DNA from: Thermoguttaceae bacterium
GTDB taxonomy: Bacteria > Planctomycetota > Planctomycetia > Pirellulales > Thermoguttaceae
Length of the DNA stretch: 64,000 nucleotides
Direction of reading: 5' to 3'
Assembly (NCBI GenBank): GCA_017405595.1
Contig: JAFRAC010000023.1
Coordinates: forward strand, 1 to 64,000
Shown here: piece after piece, positions 33,989 through 44,400 of the stretch
How the letters are laid out: each line of letters begins with the position of its first letter
How positions within the stretch are numbered: the first letter of the stretch is position 1
Translations under genes and position numbers: made by a program
The notes under the pieces: model-generated
The model's input: the letters and a program-made list of their open reading frames with translations, nothing else
Databases searched by the model: none
What the model was told of the DNA's origin: nothing

Positions 33989-35239
33989 TTACCCGAGAAG
34001 CGCCGGGTCGATTTCCAGTTCCTCCGGGCCGAGGGTCGCCAGACGGAACGGGCCGATCGGATGGGCGGCGATCTTCTGATTGACCTCTTCGAGGGTCAGA
34101 TCGTCGAGCTCTTTTAAGCACTCCTGCAAGGAGCGGACACGGCCGAAGAGGTCGTAATGGGCCGCCATTCGCGCGATTCTCGACACGGTCGACTCCTGCG
34201 ACATCACCATCGACGATTTGCGGCAGATTTTACACCGGTCAAGTTCCGACTGGGTAATCCCCCCTTCGGAAAGGCGGCGGAGTTCCGCGAGAATCACATC
34301 AAGGGCTTCCTGCGCGGTATCGGAGCCGGACGCGCAGGAGCAGCAGCCGGCGCTGTATTTCTTGGACCCGATATACGAAGCGCTCACCGAATAGCAAAGC
34401 CCTCGTTTTTCGCGCACCTGATCGAAAAGGCGGCTGCTCATCCCGCCGCTCAGCGCCGAGATTCCGATGCGCAGGGGAAGAAAATCGCCGTGATTCGGAC
34501 AAACCGCCGGCCACGCGATTCCGAGATGGGTCTGCGCCGAATCGAACGGAATGTGCACTTTTTGCTGAGACGGCTTTTCGCCGTCGGGCAGTTCGCGCCG
34601 CGGCCCCGTCCAGTCGCCGAAAAGAGACTCGGCCCGCGCGGCCACCGCGTCGGGATCGATCTTGCCGGCCACACAGAGGATCGCGCCGTTGGGGGAATAC
34701 CGTTTCTTGTAGGTTTCGACAACATCGTCCAGCGTAATCGCCTGAACCCCTTCGACTTCGCCGGAAGGGAAACGCCCCCACGGCGCGGGGAAGAAGAGCT
34801 TGGAAAGCCACCGCGCAAGGATCCGGCCCGGCTCGTCCTCAACCCCCGCCAGTTCCTGAAGGAGGACCTGACGCGACGGTTCCAGTTCCTCTTCCGGAAA
34901 ATGCGGACGCCGCAGGATATCGGCTGTCAGTGCCAGGGAATCGTTCAGCTTATCGGCGACCAAAACGGCGCCAAACGCCGAAAAGGTCCGTTGCGCGGTT
35001 TCCGACGCATCGATCCCGCGTTTCTCGAACGCTTCGAGAAGCTGGCGGTTATTGTAATCCCCTGCGCCGCGGACAATCATTTCGGTGATCATTCCGGCCA
35101 GTCCGGGCCGGTCTTCCGGTTCGTCAACGGTGCCGTAGGGGACATGGAACGAATAAGCCGCGGCTTCGGTTTCGGCGATCCGTTCGGTCAGAAGAACCAG
35201 TCCGTTATCCAACAGGCGCGTTTCGACAGCTTCGGTCAT
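33989..35239 (-). CDS. M16 peptidase homologue lacking the zinc site
   Basis: This 416-residue M16-fold protein aligns in layout with the active peptidase at 23221-24453. At the position of HxxEH it reads GLAGMITEMIV, so the zinc ligands are absent. Conserved structural parts remain (RYSPNGAILCVAGKID, SRLFDQVREKRGLCYSVSA, with the R..Y loop that binds substrate in partner chains). In bacterial M16B pairs, the non-catalytic chain supplies this RxxxxY loop to the active chain. The ATG at 35237-35239 overlaps the stop of the upstream GNAT gene as ATGA, indicating translational coupling. The longer upstream reading overlaps that gene and is rejected. Confidence 0.9.
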   Translation of the reverse strand: MTEAVETRLLDNGLVLLTERIAETEAAAYSFHVPYGTVDEPEDRPGLAGMITEMIVRGAGDYNNRQLLEAFEKRGIDASETAQRTFSAFGAVLVADKLNDSLALTADILRRPHFPEEELEPSRQVLLQELAGVEDEPGRILARWLSKLFFPAPWGRFPSGEVEGVQAITLDDVVETYKKRYSPNGAILCVAGKIDPDAVAARAESLFGDWTGPRRELPDGEKPSQQKVHIPFDSAQTHLGIAWPAVCPNHGDFLPLRIGISALSGGMSSRLFDQVREKRGLCYSVSASYIGSKKYSAGCCSCASGSDTAQEALDVILAELRRLSEGGITQSELDRCKICRKSSMVMSQESTVSRIARMAAHYDLFGRVRSLQECLKELDDLTLEEVNQKIAAHPIGPFRLATLGPEELEIDPALLG

Positions 35240-35904
35240 GAAACATACACTTCTTTGTAGAGAGTCTGATAGAGATGAAATCCGCTCGTCTCGTAAAGGC
35301 GTACCGCGGGAACGTTTCCTCCGGTCGCCTCTAAGGTGACCTTGCGGATTCCGGCCCGGTAAAATCCTTCGAGCCCTTTCATCAAGATGGCCCGCCCGAA
35401 CCCGCGTCCGCAAAACTCGGGGCGAACCGCGACATTCTGGATGGCGGCGATCCGCGGAGCGGTGCGGATCCCCTGAATCGTCGCGATGAATTCGAGCTGT
35501 TCCGATTCCGGTTTCGGCGAACGAAGCTGATACTCATTCCGGTCATTGACCGGTATCGGGAGGGAACACCCCGGCGCCCGGCGGGCAATCAGCCAGGTCC
35601 CCTCGGGCAGAAAACCGCTGTGCGAAGCGATCGAACGCATCAGTCCCAGACAGGCGGAACGGGAACGGAACGTCGGGAAAATCTCGGAATCGTACGAATC
35701 GCGGAACGCGAGAAACTTCACTTCGCCGTGAACCTCGGTCAGATGCTTGTCCCAGGGGATCCAGACGAACCCGTTCGGAAGCGGTTTCGGCCCCGCCGCA
35801 GCCTCGGGATACTCCTCGAAATCAATCGACATCCGAAGCCGCTTAACATAGCGGACACGCGGAAACTGCAGGGAGCTGTCGTTCTTGATCATTTCAGGGA
35901 ACAT
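35236..35904 (-). CDS. GNAT-family N-acetyltransferase
   Basis: This protein of about 222 residues has a C-terminal GNAT domain. The acetyl-CoA motif is VAVRPEFCGRGFGRAILMKGLEG, written here in parts as VRPEFCGRGFGRA and ILMKGLEG, followed by KVTLEATGGNVPAVRLYETSGF. An N-terminal part (YVKRLRMSIDFEEYP, GFVWIPWDKHLTEVH) also seems conserved in planctomycete homologues, from memory. The substrate is unknown. The open frame runs much further upstream but overlaps the site-2 protease gene. I chose MFPEMIKND at 35904; MIKND at 35892 or MSIDF at 35832 are alternatives. It is coupled to the downstream M16 homologue by an ATGA overlap. Confidence 0.85.
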   Translation of the reverse strand: MFPEMIKNDSSLQFPRVRYVKRLRMSIDFEEYPEAAAGPKPLPNGFVWIPWDKHLTEVHGEVKFLAFRDSYDSEIFPTFRSRSACLGLMRSIASHSGFLPEGTWLIARRAPGCSLPIPVNDRNEYQLRSPKPESEQLEFIATIQGIRTAPRIAAIQNVAVRPEFCGRGFGRAILMKGLEGFYRAGIRKVTLEATGGNVPAVRLYETSGFHLYQTLYKEVYVS

Positions 35905-36059
35905 TCCGTACGAGGGAAAAACACCGTCCAGCCGAAAACTCTTGGACGGCGCCGGAACCGGTAAGGAATAGACGCCGCCGAAACCTTCCCTCTTCGAAAA
36001 AAGGGGTTCAAAAGAGCGCCGGCAAGCCTTGTTTATTTTAACCTTATCCGCCCGAAATA

Positions 36060-36869
36060 TCAAGCAATCCGGAGCTTTCCCCAGCTGTGGTGGGCGAAAA
36101 GGCCGAAAAAGAACGCCATAAAGAAGTTCCGTTCCGCGAGACAGTAAACGGCCAGTCCGCCGGCGAAGAGCAGAGAAAGAGCGTCGGCAAAAATCTCGCC
36201 GCGGCGGGAAAAGAGCGAACCGAAAAGAGCGCTCGCGATATGGCCGCCGTCGAGCGGGTCGATCGGCAGGAGGTTTAAGATTCCCCAAAAGATTCCCATC
36301 CAGAGAAAGCTGTTCAGAAAGATTTCGAGCGTCACGATACCGAGAAACCCGGCCGCGGAGACCGATTCGGCAAGAAACGGTTCCAGGCTGAAACTGAGAG
36401 AAGGAACCGGAATCGGCCCGAACGAGTTCCATCCGGCCGTCATCGGAAGACCGCACACGAAGAGTATGCCCGCCAGAAGGAGGGCCGCGGCAATTTCGGC
36501 CCCCGGACCCGCAAGCGCGATCAGCAAACGCCCCCGTCTTCCCGGAACCCGCGTATAGAGAGGATTCCACAGCGTGACACCGCCAAAACCGAACAAGACG
36601 ATCCGGGGACGGGCGCCGTAGAGGAAACGGGCCGAAAACGCGTGCCCGAGCTCATGGATCAGGAAGTTCAGAAGCCAGGCGGCGATCCACGCCACAAGCC
36701 CCAGAAAAAGGATGCGGGAATCTGCTTCCGAATGATTCGGAGTGAGGAACGGGGAAAAGAAGAGAGCGACCAGCCAAAAGAAGGGCTGGATCTGAATCGG
36801 AACCCCCGCCAGCCGCAGCGTGACCGTGCCACGCGGCGGCAGGGAAAATTCACCGGTATTGCCGAACAT
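36060..36869 (-). CDS. Site-2 protease-like M50 intramembrane metalloprotease
   Basis: This 269-residue membrane protein has several hydrophobic segments. The zinc motif HELGHAFSA lies near residue 73 and the third ligand motif NLLPIDPLDGGH near residue 205, both complete. There is no PDZ domain, placing it with the short S2P/SpoIVFB-like group. Such enzymes cut transmembrane anchors of regulators (for example anti-sigma factors); no obvious substrate lies beside it. The ATG at 36867-36869 is chosen because AAGGAG lies 5 nt upstream. It heads a minus-strand run with the GNAT and M16 homologue genes. Confidence 0.93.
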   Translation of the reverse strand: MFGNTGEFSLPPRGTVTLRLAGVPIQIQPFFWLVALFFSPFLTPNHSEADSRILFLGLVAWIAAWLLNFLIHELGHAFSARFLYGARPRIVLFGFGGVTLWNPLYTRVPGRRGRLLIALAGPGAEIAAALLLAGILFVCGLPMTAGWNSFGPIPVPSLSFSLEPFLAESVSAAGFLGIVTLEIFLNSFLWMGIFWGILNLLPIDPLDGGHIASALFGSLFSRRGEIFADALSLLFAGGLAVYCLAERNFFMAFFFGLFAHHSWGKLRIA

Positions 36870-37036
36870 CAGCACTCCTTCAAAAAAACGTCAACGGCCG
36901 CTCCTGCGCGCCTCTCCCCCCCAAAGACTTTTCCTTCGCCGAAAAAGGGGGTAGAATGGAACCGCCCTGTTCAGGGAAAACGGTGTCCCGACCCGGCGCT
37001 CCACCCCCGACCACCATTATAACCGAGAGATCTCCC

Positions 37037-38077
37037 ATGAAAAAGAGCCTGACGATTCTTTACGCCCTTGCGGCCGTGCTGCTCGCGGCGCCCGTTCCCG
37101 CCGAGCCGTCCCTTCCGCTCACCGCTGCCGGCGACGCCGTGACCCCCGCCGACTTTCCCACGATCCGGCAACCCAGAATGAAATGGGCGCAGGGAACGTT
37201 CGCCAAAGACCCATCGGTCATCCGGTTCGGCGGCCGCTACTTTCTTTACTACTCCTATTTCGACAGCCGGTCCGAACACCCTATCCTGACCATCGGTATC
37301 GCGACGAGCGACGACCTGACGAACTGGCATTTCGAGAAGAATCTCCTGCCGATGCAGGAAGTTGACGCGAAAGGCCTGGGCGCTCCCTGCGCCAAGGTGA
37401 TCGGTGACCGTGTTCTGCTTCTCTACCAGAGTTACGGCGGCGGCCCCAAAGACGCCATCTGCCTTGCGTGGTCCGACGACGGACTCAACTTTACCCCGCA
37501 CCCGCAAAACCCGGTCTTCCGCCCGCACGGCGACTGGACCAACGGCCGCGCGATCGACACCGACCTCGTTCTGTTTCAGGGGAAATTTTTCCTTTACGCC
37601 GCCACACGCGATCCCGCGGGAAAAGTCCAGAAACTCACCGTCGCGACCGCCGACCCGGCAAGCGGTCTGGGACCGGACGCATGGACGCAAGCCGCGGACT
37701 TTTCGATTCTCGAACCGACTCTGCCGTGGGAAAAGAACTGCATTGAAGCGCCCAGCGCCATCGTGCGCGGCGAAAAGCTCTACCTCTTTTACGCCGGCGC
37801 CTACAACAACGAGCCGCAGCAGATCGGTGTTGCGGTCAGCGGCGACGGAATCCATTTTGAGCGGCTCTGGAACGTTCCCTTCATTCCCAACGGTCCCGAC
37901 GGCCAGTGGAACCGGAGCGAATCGGGACATCCGGGCATCTTCACCGACCAGGACGGCGCCACATGGCTCTTCTTCCAGGGGAACAACAACCGGAAAGACT
38001 GGTACCTTTCCCGCGTACGGATCGACTGGACGAAAAACGGCGAACTTGAAATACCGACCGTTGCCGGGGAAGAATAG
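37037..38077 (+). CDS. Secreted five-bladed propeller glycoside hydrolase, GH43-like
   Basis: This 346-residue exported protein has a signal peptide MKKSLTILYALAAVLLAA. The mature part has propeller repeats with FAKDPSVIRFGGRYFLYYS (catalytic base Asp position), LAWSDDGLNFTPH, AIDTDLVLFQGKFFLY, and CIEAPSAIVRGEKLYLFYAG (acid Glu position). The overall pattern matches the GH43/GH62/GH117/GH32 superfamily; the exact family is uncertain. Possible substrates are arabinan or xylan side chains, or agar oligosaccharides. The start is chosen for the signal peptide. A weak promoter (TAGAAT at 36952-36957) precedes it. Confidence 0.85.
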   Translation: MKKSLTILYALAAVLLAAPVPAEPSLPLTAAGDAVTPADFPTIRQPRMKWAQGTFAKDPSVIRFGGRYFLYYSYFDSRSEHPILTIGIATSDDLTNWHFEKNLLPMQEVDAKGLGAPCAKVIGDRVLLLYQSYGGGPKDAICLAWSDDGLNFTPHPQNPVFRPHGDWTNGRAIDTDLVLFQGKFFLYAATRDPAGKVQKLTVATADPASGLGPDAWTQAADFSILEPTLPWEKNCIEAPSAIVRGEKLYLFYAGAYNNEPQQIGVAVSGDGIHFERLWNVPFIPNGPDGQWNRSESGHPGIFTDQDGATWLFFQGNNNRKDWYLSRVRIDWTKNGELEIPTVAGEE

Positions 38078-38100
38078 AAGAACAAGGCAGAAACGCGGTT

Positions 38101-38170
38101 TCAGTCGGACGAGGGAACCGGTTTTTCGAGCAGGCGCTTGCGCATGGCCGCCGAGAAATTTTCCCGGACT
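38101..38170 (-). pseudogene. Remnant resembling the 3' end of polX
   Basis: On the minus strand this segment encodes MRKRLLEKPVPSSD followed by a stop. The real polX gene ends MRKRQLQNPAPLSD. The 45 nt from the stop through the Met codon match at 38 positions between 38101-38145 and 48789-48833, and the similarity continues a few bases past the stop (GCGGTT). Upstream the frame is closed by a stop after about 20 codons, so it is not a gene. The copy has the same orientation as polX. The two copies flank the block 38.15-48.79 kb. It may be a target-site remnant or a chance duplication. Confidence 0.5.
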
Positions 38171-38360
38171 CCGTCTCAGATCACGTCCCCCGGCCAGGAG
38201 ATGGAACGCGAAGAAGAGTGAGGTGGTTCCGTCTGCGGATGGGGGAAGTGAAGAAACGATTTTTCGGCACTCTTGAAAAACTTCGGATTGTCGCCCTTGC
38301 TGCGAGCGAGGCGACGGAGGAGGCTGAGGGCGGATAAGGAGATTTTTTCTCGTCGTCTGT
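38146..38360. other. Intergenic region, no gene seen
   Basis: Apart from the polX-like remnant on its left and the terminator on its right, this stretch between the GH43-like gene and the giant gene shows no coding sequence I can support. Open frames here lack homology or signals. Confidence 0.4.
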
Positions 38361-38398
38361 AAAAAGGCGGCACCGAAACCATCCGGCCCGATGCCGCC
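38361..38398 (-). terminator. Terminator of the giant secreted-protein gene
   Basis: On the minus strand GGCGGCA pairs with TGCCGCC, followed by TTTTT. It lies 25 bp after the stop of the 3,087-residue gene. Confidence 0.8.
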
Positions 38399-38422
38399 CA
38401 TAGATAAAATTCAGAATTTCGT

Positions 38423-41400
38423 TCAGAACACGTCCAGGTCCACGCCGATGTCAGCCGAAGCAAATTCGGCGAAAACGATGTCGGCGGCAAGAGGTTTGGA
38501 GGTGGTCAGATCATCGTCGTCTGCCTCGCCGAACCAGCTGTTCGGCAGGAACGAAAGATCGGCGTCCGCAAAGGCGTTTGGGATCGTTTGATCTTGTTCC
38601 CGTACCTCAAAGCCATAATAGGCCTTATCGCCGGTTAGGAGAGAAGGAGAGTTGAACTGCGGCAACGCGGCAGACGTAGCGCCCTGGTACTCATAAGCGC
38701 CGATATCAACCGTTCCGTTCACGATACGCGCATTCCCCGCCAGATCGGTTCCGTAGCCGGAAATATAACTGTTGTTCCCCTTGTTAATCGCCTGAGAATT
38801 GGCGGCAAGGGTGTAATTCCCTTTGGCCGCGTTGGTAAAGAGCGGTTTGGAGGAATTGTAGATCAGGCAGTTCGAGGAAGTTGTCCAGTCGGTAAAGGAT
38901 GAAATGGAATTGTAGGCATAAATAGAACCGTTTTCATTACAAACATCACTGTTTGATGTCGGTGATGTGTTTTCGGCAATGACTGTATTGTAGAGGTAAG
39001 CATTTGTATAGTGATTATAAAGTCCCGCGCCCGGATTTGCGTTTGAAGAGTTTCCTGCCACTGTACAGTTTATCATTTTCAGAGAAATATCGTTGACGTT
39101 GCCGGTATTGAATATTCCTCCCCAATAACCATAATTCTGTATGACGGAACAGTTTGTCATTGTCAGTAGGCAAGCAGCATTCGCGAATCCGCCGCCCTGG
39201 GCAGCCGAATTATTCGAAATAACACAGTTTGTTATTGTTGCCGTGCCTCCGCCACTGAAGAATCCGCCGCCGTAATAGGAATAGTTATCCGTAATAAGGC
39301 AGTCAGTCATCACGATGGTTGCGAGTTTGCTATAAAAACCGGCACCGGTTCGGTCCGCAATGTCTTCGTAGGAACGCGTGTCTCCCCCCTGAATCGTCAG
39401 ACGTGTCATTACAACGGGCTGGGTATTTGTTCCTCCGGTAATATAGAAAACACGGTTCTTTCCGTCGGCGTCGATCGTAATTCCGCCGATCGAGGAAGCG
39501 TCGATCGTGACGGATTTATCAATATTGATCTGGGATCCGTTGAGGGTGATCGTCTTACCGGCAAGAGTGTCGGCGAAAGTGATCAGGTCTCCGTTCGAGG
39601 CACGCGACACCGCTTCGCGGAGTGAAACCACGGAATCCGTTGTACTCCAAGAGGCGGGATCAGCGATCGTGTTGACAACCCAATTCTGCTGCGTAACCTT
39701 CAGCTTTGTCGTGCAGTAGGCCTTATTATTCGTGAGGACCGATTCACCGCTGACATTGTCAACGATCCAGCCGATATAGTATTGCCCGACGGCAAGTTTA
39801 GTTGTTGAAATGTCTTCAATCGTGAACGTTGCGGATTTACCCGCCGCCAAAGCTTCGGTAACAGTATGAGACGTCAGCAGAATGTCATCGGTAGTAATCG
39901 ATGTGTCGGTTGAAGCATAGACGTTAATCCTGAAACCGGCGGGAGCGTCTCCTTTCCCCGCGTTCTTGATCGTTCCGGTTTTCAGAGTCAACTTGAAACT
40001 GGAAGGAGTGGTAACTGTCCCGCCGTTACTCGCCGCGAGATCGGGTGCGGGAACAGTCAGCTGGGTTTTACAGTATGCGGCGTTGTTGTCGAGAACTGCC
40101 TCGCCCGCAACATCACTGACGATCCACCCGATATAGTAGGATCCGCCGACGGCAAGACCTTCCACAGGAAACGGAATATCGATAATTTTAACCGTCTTTG
40201 ATTTTCCCACCGCCAGAGTGTCGTTCACCGTGTATGTGGTCAGGAGCGTATCGGCGGATGTAATCGACGTGTCGGTTGACGCATAGACGTTAACCTTGAA
40301 ACCGGCGGGAGCGTCTCCGTTGCCCACGTTCTTGATCGTCACGTTCGACAGAGTGAACTTGCCGCCTGAGATGGTTGATACGCTTCCGCCCACGGTGGCG
40401 GTAATATCGGGGGCGAGAGCCGGTATCGGAACGGTTATCTTGGAGGAACAGTAAGCGGTATTGTTGCTTGTAACGGTTTCGCCCTCTACATCGGAAATGA
40501 TCCACCCGATGTAGTAGCTCTGTCCGGCGGTGAGCCCTTCGACAGAAATATCGGGAACACCAAACGTTATTGATTCCCCTGCTTCCAGACCTGCGTTAGT
40601 CGTACCTGCAAACAGGAGCGTATCGGCTGTTGTAATCGACGTGTCGGTCGATGCGTAGAAATCAATCCTGAAACCGGCTGGAGCGTCTCCGTTGCCCACG
40701 TTCTTGATCGTCACGTTCGACAGAGTGAACTTGCCGCCTGAGATGGTTGATACGCTTCCGCCCACGGTGGCGGTAATGTCTGGGGCTAGGGCCGGTACCG
40801 GAACGGTTATCTTTGACGAACAGTAGGCGGTATTGTTGCTTGTAACGGTTTCGCCCTCTACATCGGAAATGATCCACCCGATGTAGTAGCTCTGCCCGGC
40901 AGTGAGACCTTCGACAGAAATATCGTCAAAATTACACCTCATTGACTCTCCTGCCGGTAGATCTGTGTTATTCGTAAATGAGGTCAGGAGCGTATCGGCG
41001 GTTGTAATCGAAGTATCGCTTGACGCGTAGATGCTAATCTTAAATCCGGCGGGAGCGTCTCCGTTGCCCACGTTCTTAATTGTTACGTACGACAAGGTAA
41101 ACTTGCCGTCAGAGGTCATCGTTATGCTTCCGCCTACGGTTGCGGTAAGGTCGGGGGCGAGAGCCGGTGCCGGAACCGTTATCTTGGACGAACAGTAAGC
41201 GGTATTGTTGCTTGTAACGGTTTCACCGTTAACATCGGAAACAATCCACCCGATGTAGTAGCTCCGCCCGGCAGTGAGAGCGTTTGCCGATATATTGTGA
41301 TAGCTGAGAGTGGTTGACTGCCCTGTTTGCAGGGGGGTATTGACCGTATAGGTGCCGAGAAGAATATCGCTTGATGAAATCGACGTATCCGTCGATGCGT

Positions 41401-44400
41401 AAATCTTGATCTTATACCCTCCCACTGCGGTTCCGGTTCCATTGTTCTTGATTTTTCCGGTCGTCAGCGAAATCACGCCGTTCGAGAGCTGCACATTTCC
41501 GCCGCTCAATACCGCAAGGTCAATCGTTACAGGATTTTCCTGCTTCGGTTTGGGATAATTCAGATCAATGTCGCCGACTTCGCCGAGCCAGTTGTTGCTG
41601 AGGAAAGTCCGGTCGGCACTCGAGATGTCCCCGTCGCCGTTGATGTCGGCACAGTACTGGTATTCGTCGTCGCCCTCTTCCGCAAGCCAGGCGTTTGAAA
41701 GCAATGTGCGGTCGGCTCCGGAAATATCCCCGTCGTTGTTGATGTCCATCGGGCAGACGTTGAAAGTTTTGGAGGCGCTCCATTCCGAATCGGCATAAGA
41801 GCCGTTCCCCTGCGCACGGACAAGATAGGTCACATCGGCGCCGTAGGTCAGGTCATTGACCACAATACTGGTATCCTGTGTCGAGACCAGCACCCAATCG
41901 GTCCCGTTTTCGGAATATTTAACCACATAACCGGCCGCGTTCTTAACCGTATTCCATTGAATCTGATGGCGGTTCGCGCCGTAAGAAACGTAAACCCCTC
42001 TGGCGCCGGTCGTAATCGTTGGCGCGGCAAGCCGGTTTGTCTGGGTGTCCGAGACAGTAATTCTCCGGTCTAAGACTGCACTGTTATTCGACAGATCGGA
42101 ATCATTTTCAGATTCAACAACCCAGCCGACATAATAGTTTCCGGCTGACAGCTGGGGGAACGATTCGAGAGACAAGGTCACCGTTTTCGATTCGCCGGAA
42201 AGGATCCATTCCGACACATCGACCGTCCCGATTAACGTTCCAGATGTGATATTGGATGCGTTTTGTGAAACATAAAAACTGACGGATGAACAATCGGCAG
42301 TATTGGCGCTGTTGTTGAAGATTGTGCATGAGACGTCAAACGCTTCGCCAACGCAGACGGACTGCGGCGAGACAGCCGCGCCAGCCGTTGATGTTCCAAT
42401 ATCGGCAGGGAGCATTTCCAGCGCTTTTCCTGTTAGAGAAATCGTGCCGAGCTCGGAATCGTCGAGATCGGATACGAGCTTGATAACCGCCCCTTTATCG
42501 CCGACTGTTTGCGGAACAAAATAGACGTCTAACGATAAAGTTTCACCCGGCGACAATGTGACGGTCGGGGTTGTCAGATACGAACCGTCCGAAAGCTGGG
42601 CGGTACAGAGAAAATCCAGATAATCGGAATCCTCTGACATCGTAATGGCAAAAGTAGCGTCGGTCTCGCCGGAGTTCGTTATGGTAAACTGTTTTTTGAT
42701 ACTATCATTGACTATACCGATATTCGTATCAGAGAACTGATATGCCGTTTCCGAAAGAGTAAGTGCCTGCAAAGGCTGAGTTAAAGTGAATTTGTTACTA
42801 TAGACCGATTGATTCTCAGCCTCAAAATCGCCATGCGCATACAGGTAGTAGGTTCCCGGTTCAACATCCGTTCCCGACAGGTCAAAGGAACAGGTATAGT
42901 ACCCGCTTTTAAGAACCATGTCCGATTTGGCAAGGCTTGTGATGTAATCCCCGTCAAAACCGGAATTGTTTGAGTCCAGATAGAAAGATACTAACGAATA
43001 ACGGTCGAACGTGCTTTTCGGGATTTTAACGCTGATTTCATACCCGGAAGCATTAGCAGTAACGGAACCCGATAAACCGGTCGGCAAGGGATCAGGAAGA
43101 ATCGCTGCCTGGGGTAACTGCGGAGCAGCTGGCTTCGATGCGGTTGTATACCATTCGTTTGTAGAGGAGTTATATGAGTAAATTGTCGAACCAATTTTAA
43201 GTGTCGGGGATTTGCCTTCGGCATATTGAAACACTAAATGATCATTCCCGGAATTATTGGTAATAGTAATATTATCACTGATCAGTCCGCTCTTAAATGT
43301 CATCGTTGAATTACTAAAAGTCCGATCTGACCTAACCAGGATGTAATCGGTTCCGTCTGAATTCAACTTATAATCATAGACTGTCAGTGTTAAATCAACA
43401 TTTCCGGAGAGCCGTTTCCCCTTGTTAGTAGCTGTAAATGATCGATTAGTAGTATTTAGGTTAGCAACCGATTTACCGTCGTAATGCAGATTGATGTCTG
43501 AAATATCCCAGGATGAAGCTTTGATGGATGAGATCTTAAACTCAGCCATCTTCTTTGATGGCACAAACGATCCGAATCTCGCAGTTACATTTCCCGAAAG
43601 CATGTAATCGGTGTCTCTATAGACGTCCGTTGGTGAACTCCCGTCTATTGCTGTAAATGACAAAGTCCCGTTGTCCGTATTAGGCAGCCATAAAGAGGCG
43701 TTGCCAATTTTCAAATAATCTTGATTCCGAACGTAGTAGAGTCGCGGGTCAACGCTGATCTTATCAAGTCCATATCCTGCATATGAAATGAACGCTTGCA
43801 TAGAGATGCCATCAGGAGTTTGAATGGTAACGGTAGGCCGCCCTTTCACGTTTCCTGAACCACAAAGATTCTGATTGATTTTCTTCAAGGTCCAGTTATG
43901 AGACAATGGCAGATCAACCAGCATTCGTGCCTCTATTAAGTTCACAACAAATGACAGAGCGGATTCCAATGCATCTTGGGCCGCTTCCCTGACAAGATCA
44001 GGATCCAACAATACAATGCCAAAAAACGCCTCTACTAAAGCACCATCAAAATCCCTTAATGTTTCTGCCAAATCAACATGTGACCGTATATATTCTGTTG
44101 TTCCCCTTATATAGAGATTTTCAGTAAGTTTTAAGCGCGTATGAATACCAATCGATGTTTTCGGAGTCGTAAGATTTACCGGAATTTCTATGAATGTATC
44201 GTAATATTTTTGAAAATGATCGTAATTGAACCAATAACTGCCGAATGTTTCAGCGGTAATAGTGTCTTTGAGTTGGGCGGTGTTTTTATATTTGATTACT
44301 CCATTTTCTCTGGTTCGAACAAATGCATACTGTGTAACCATTGGAGCAAGATGGTAGTCGGTGCAACTGTAGTTCTCATTTGAATTCGTATAAAGTTTTA

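Noticed and set aside
35240..35413. N-terminal extension of the inactive M16 gene
   Set aside because: It overlaps the GNAT coding region. The M16 fold starts at MTEAVETRLL, with an ATGA overlap.
35905..36570. N-terminal extension of the GNAT gene
   Set aside because: The open frame overlaps the site-2 protease gene on the same strand in another frame, and the extension is Arg-rich with no similarity to GNAT proteins.
39690..41530. Repeat array that could suggest CRISPR
   Set aside because: The repeats are 372 bp, in frame, and encode CARDB-like domains. There are no short repeats with unique spacers and no cas genes.
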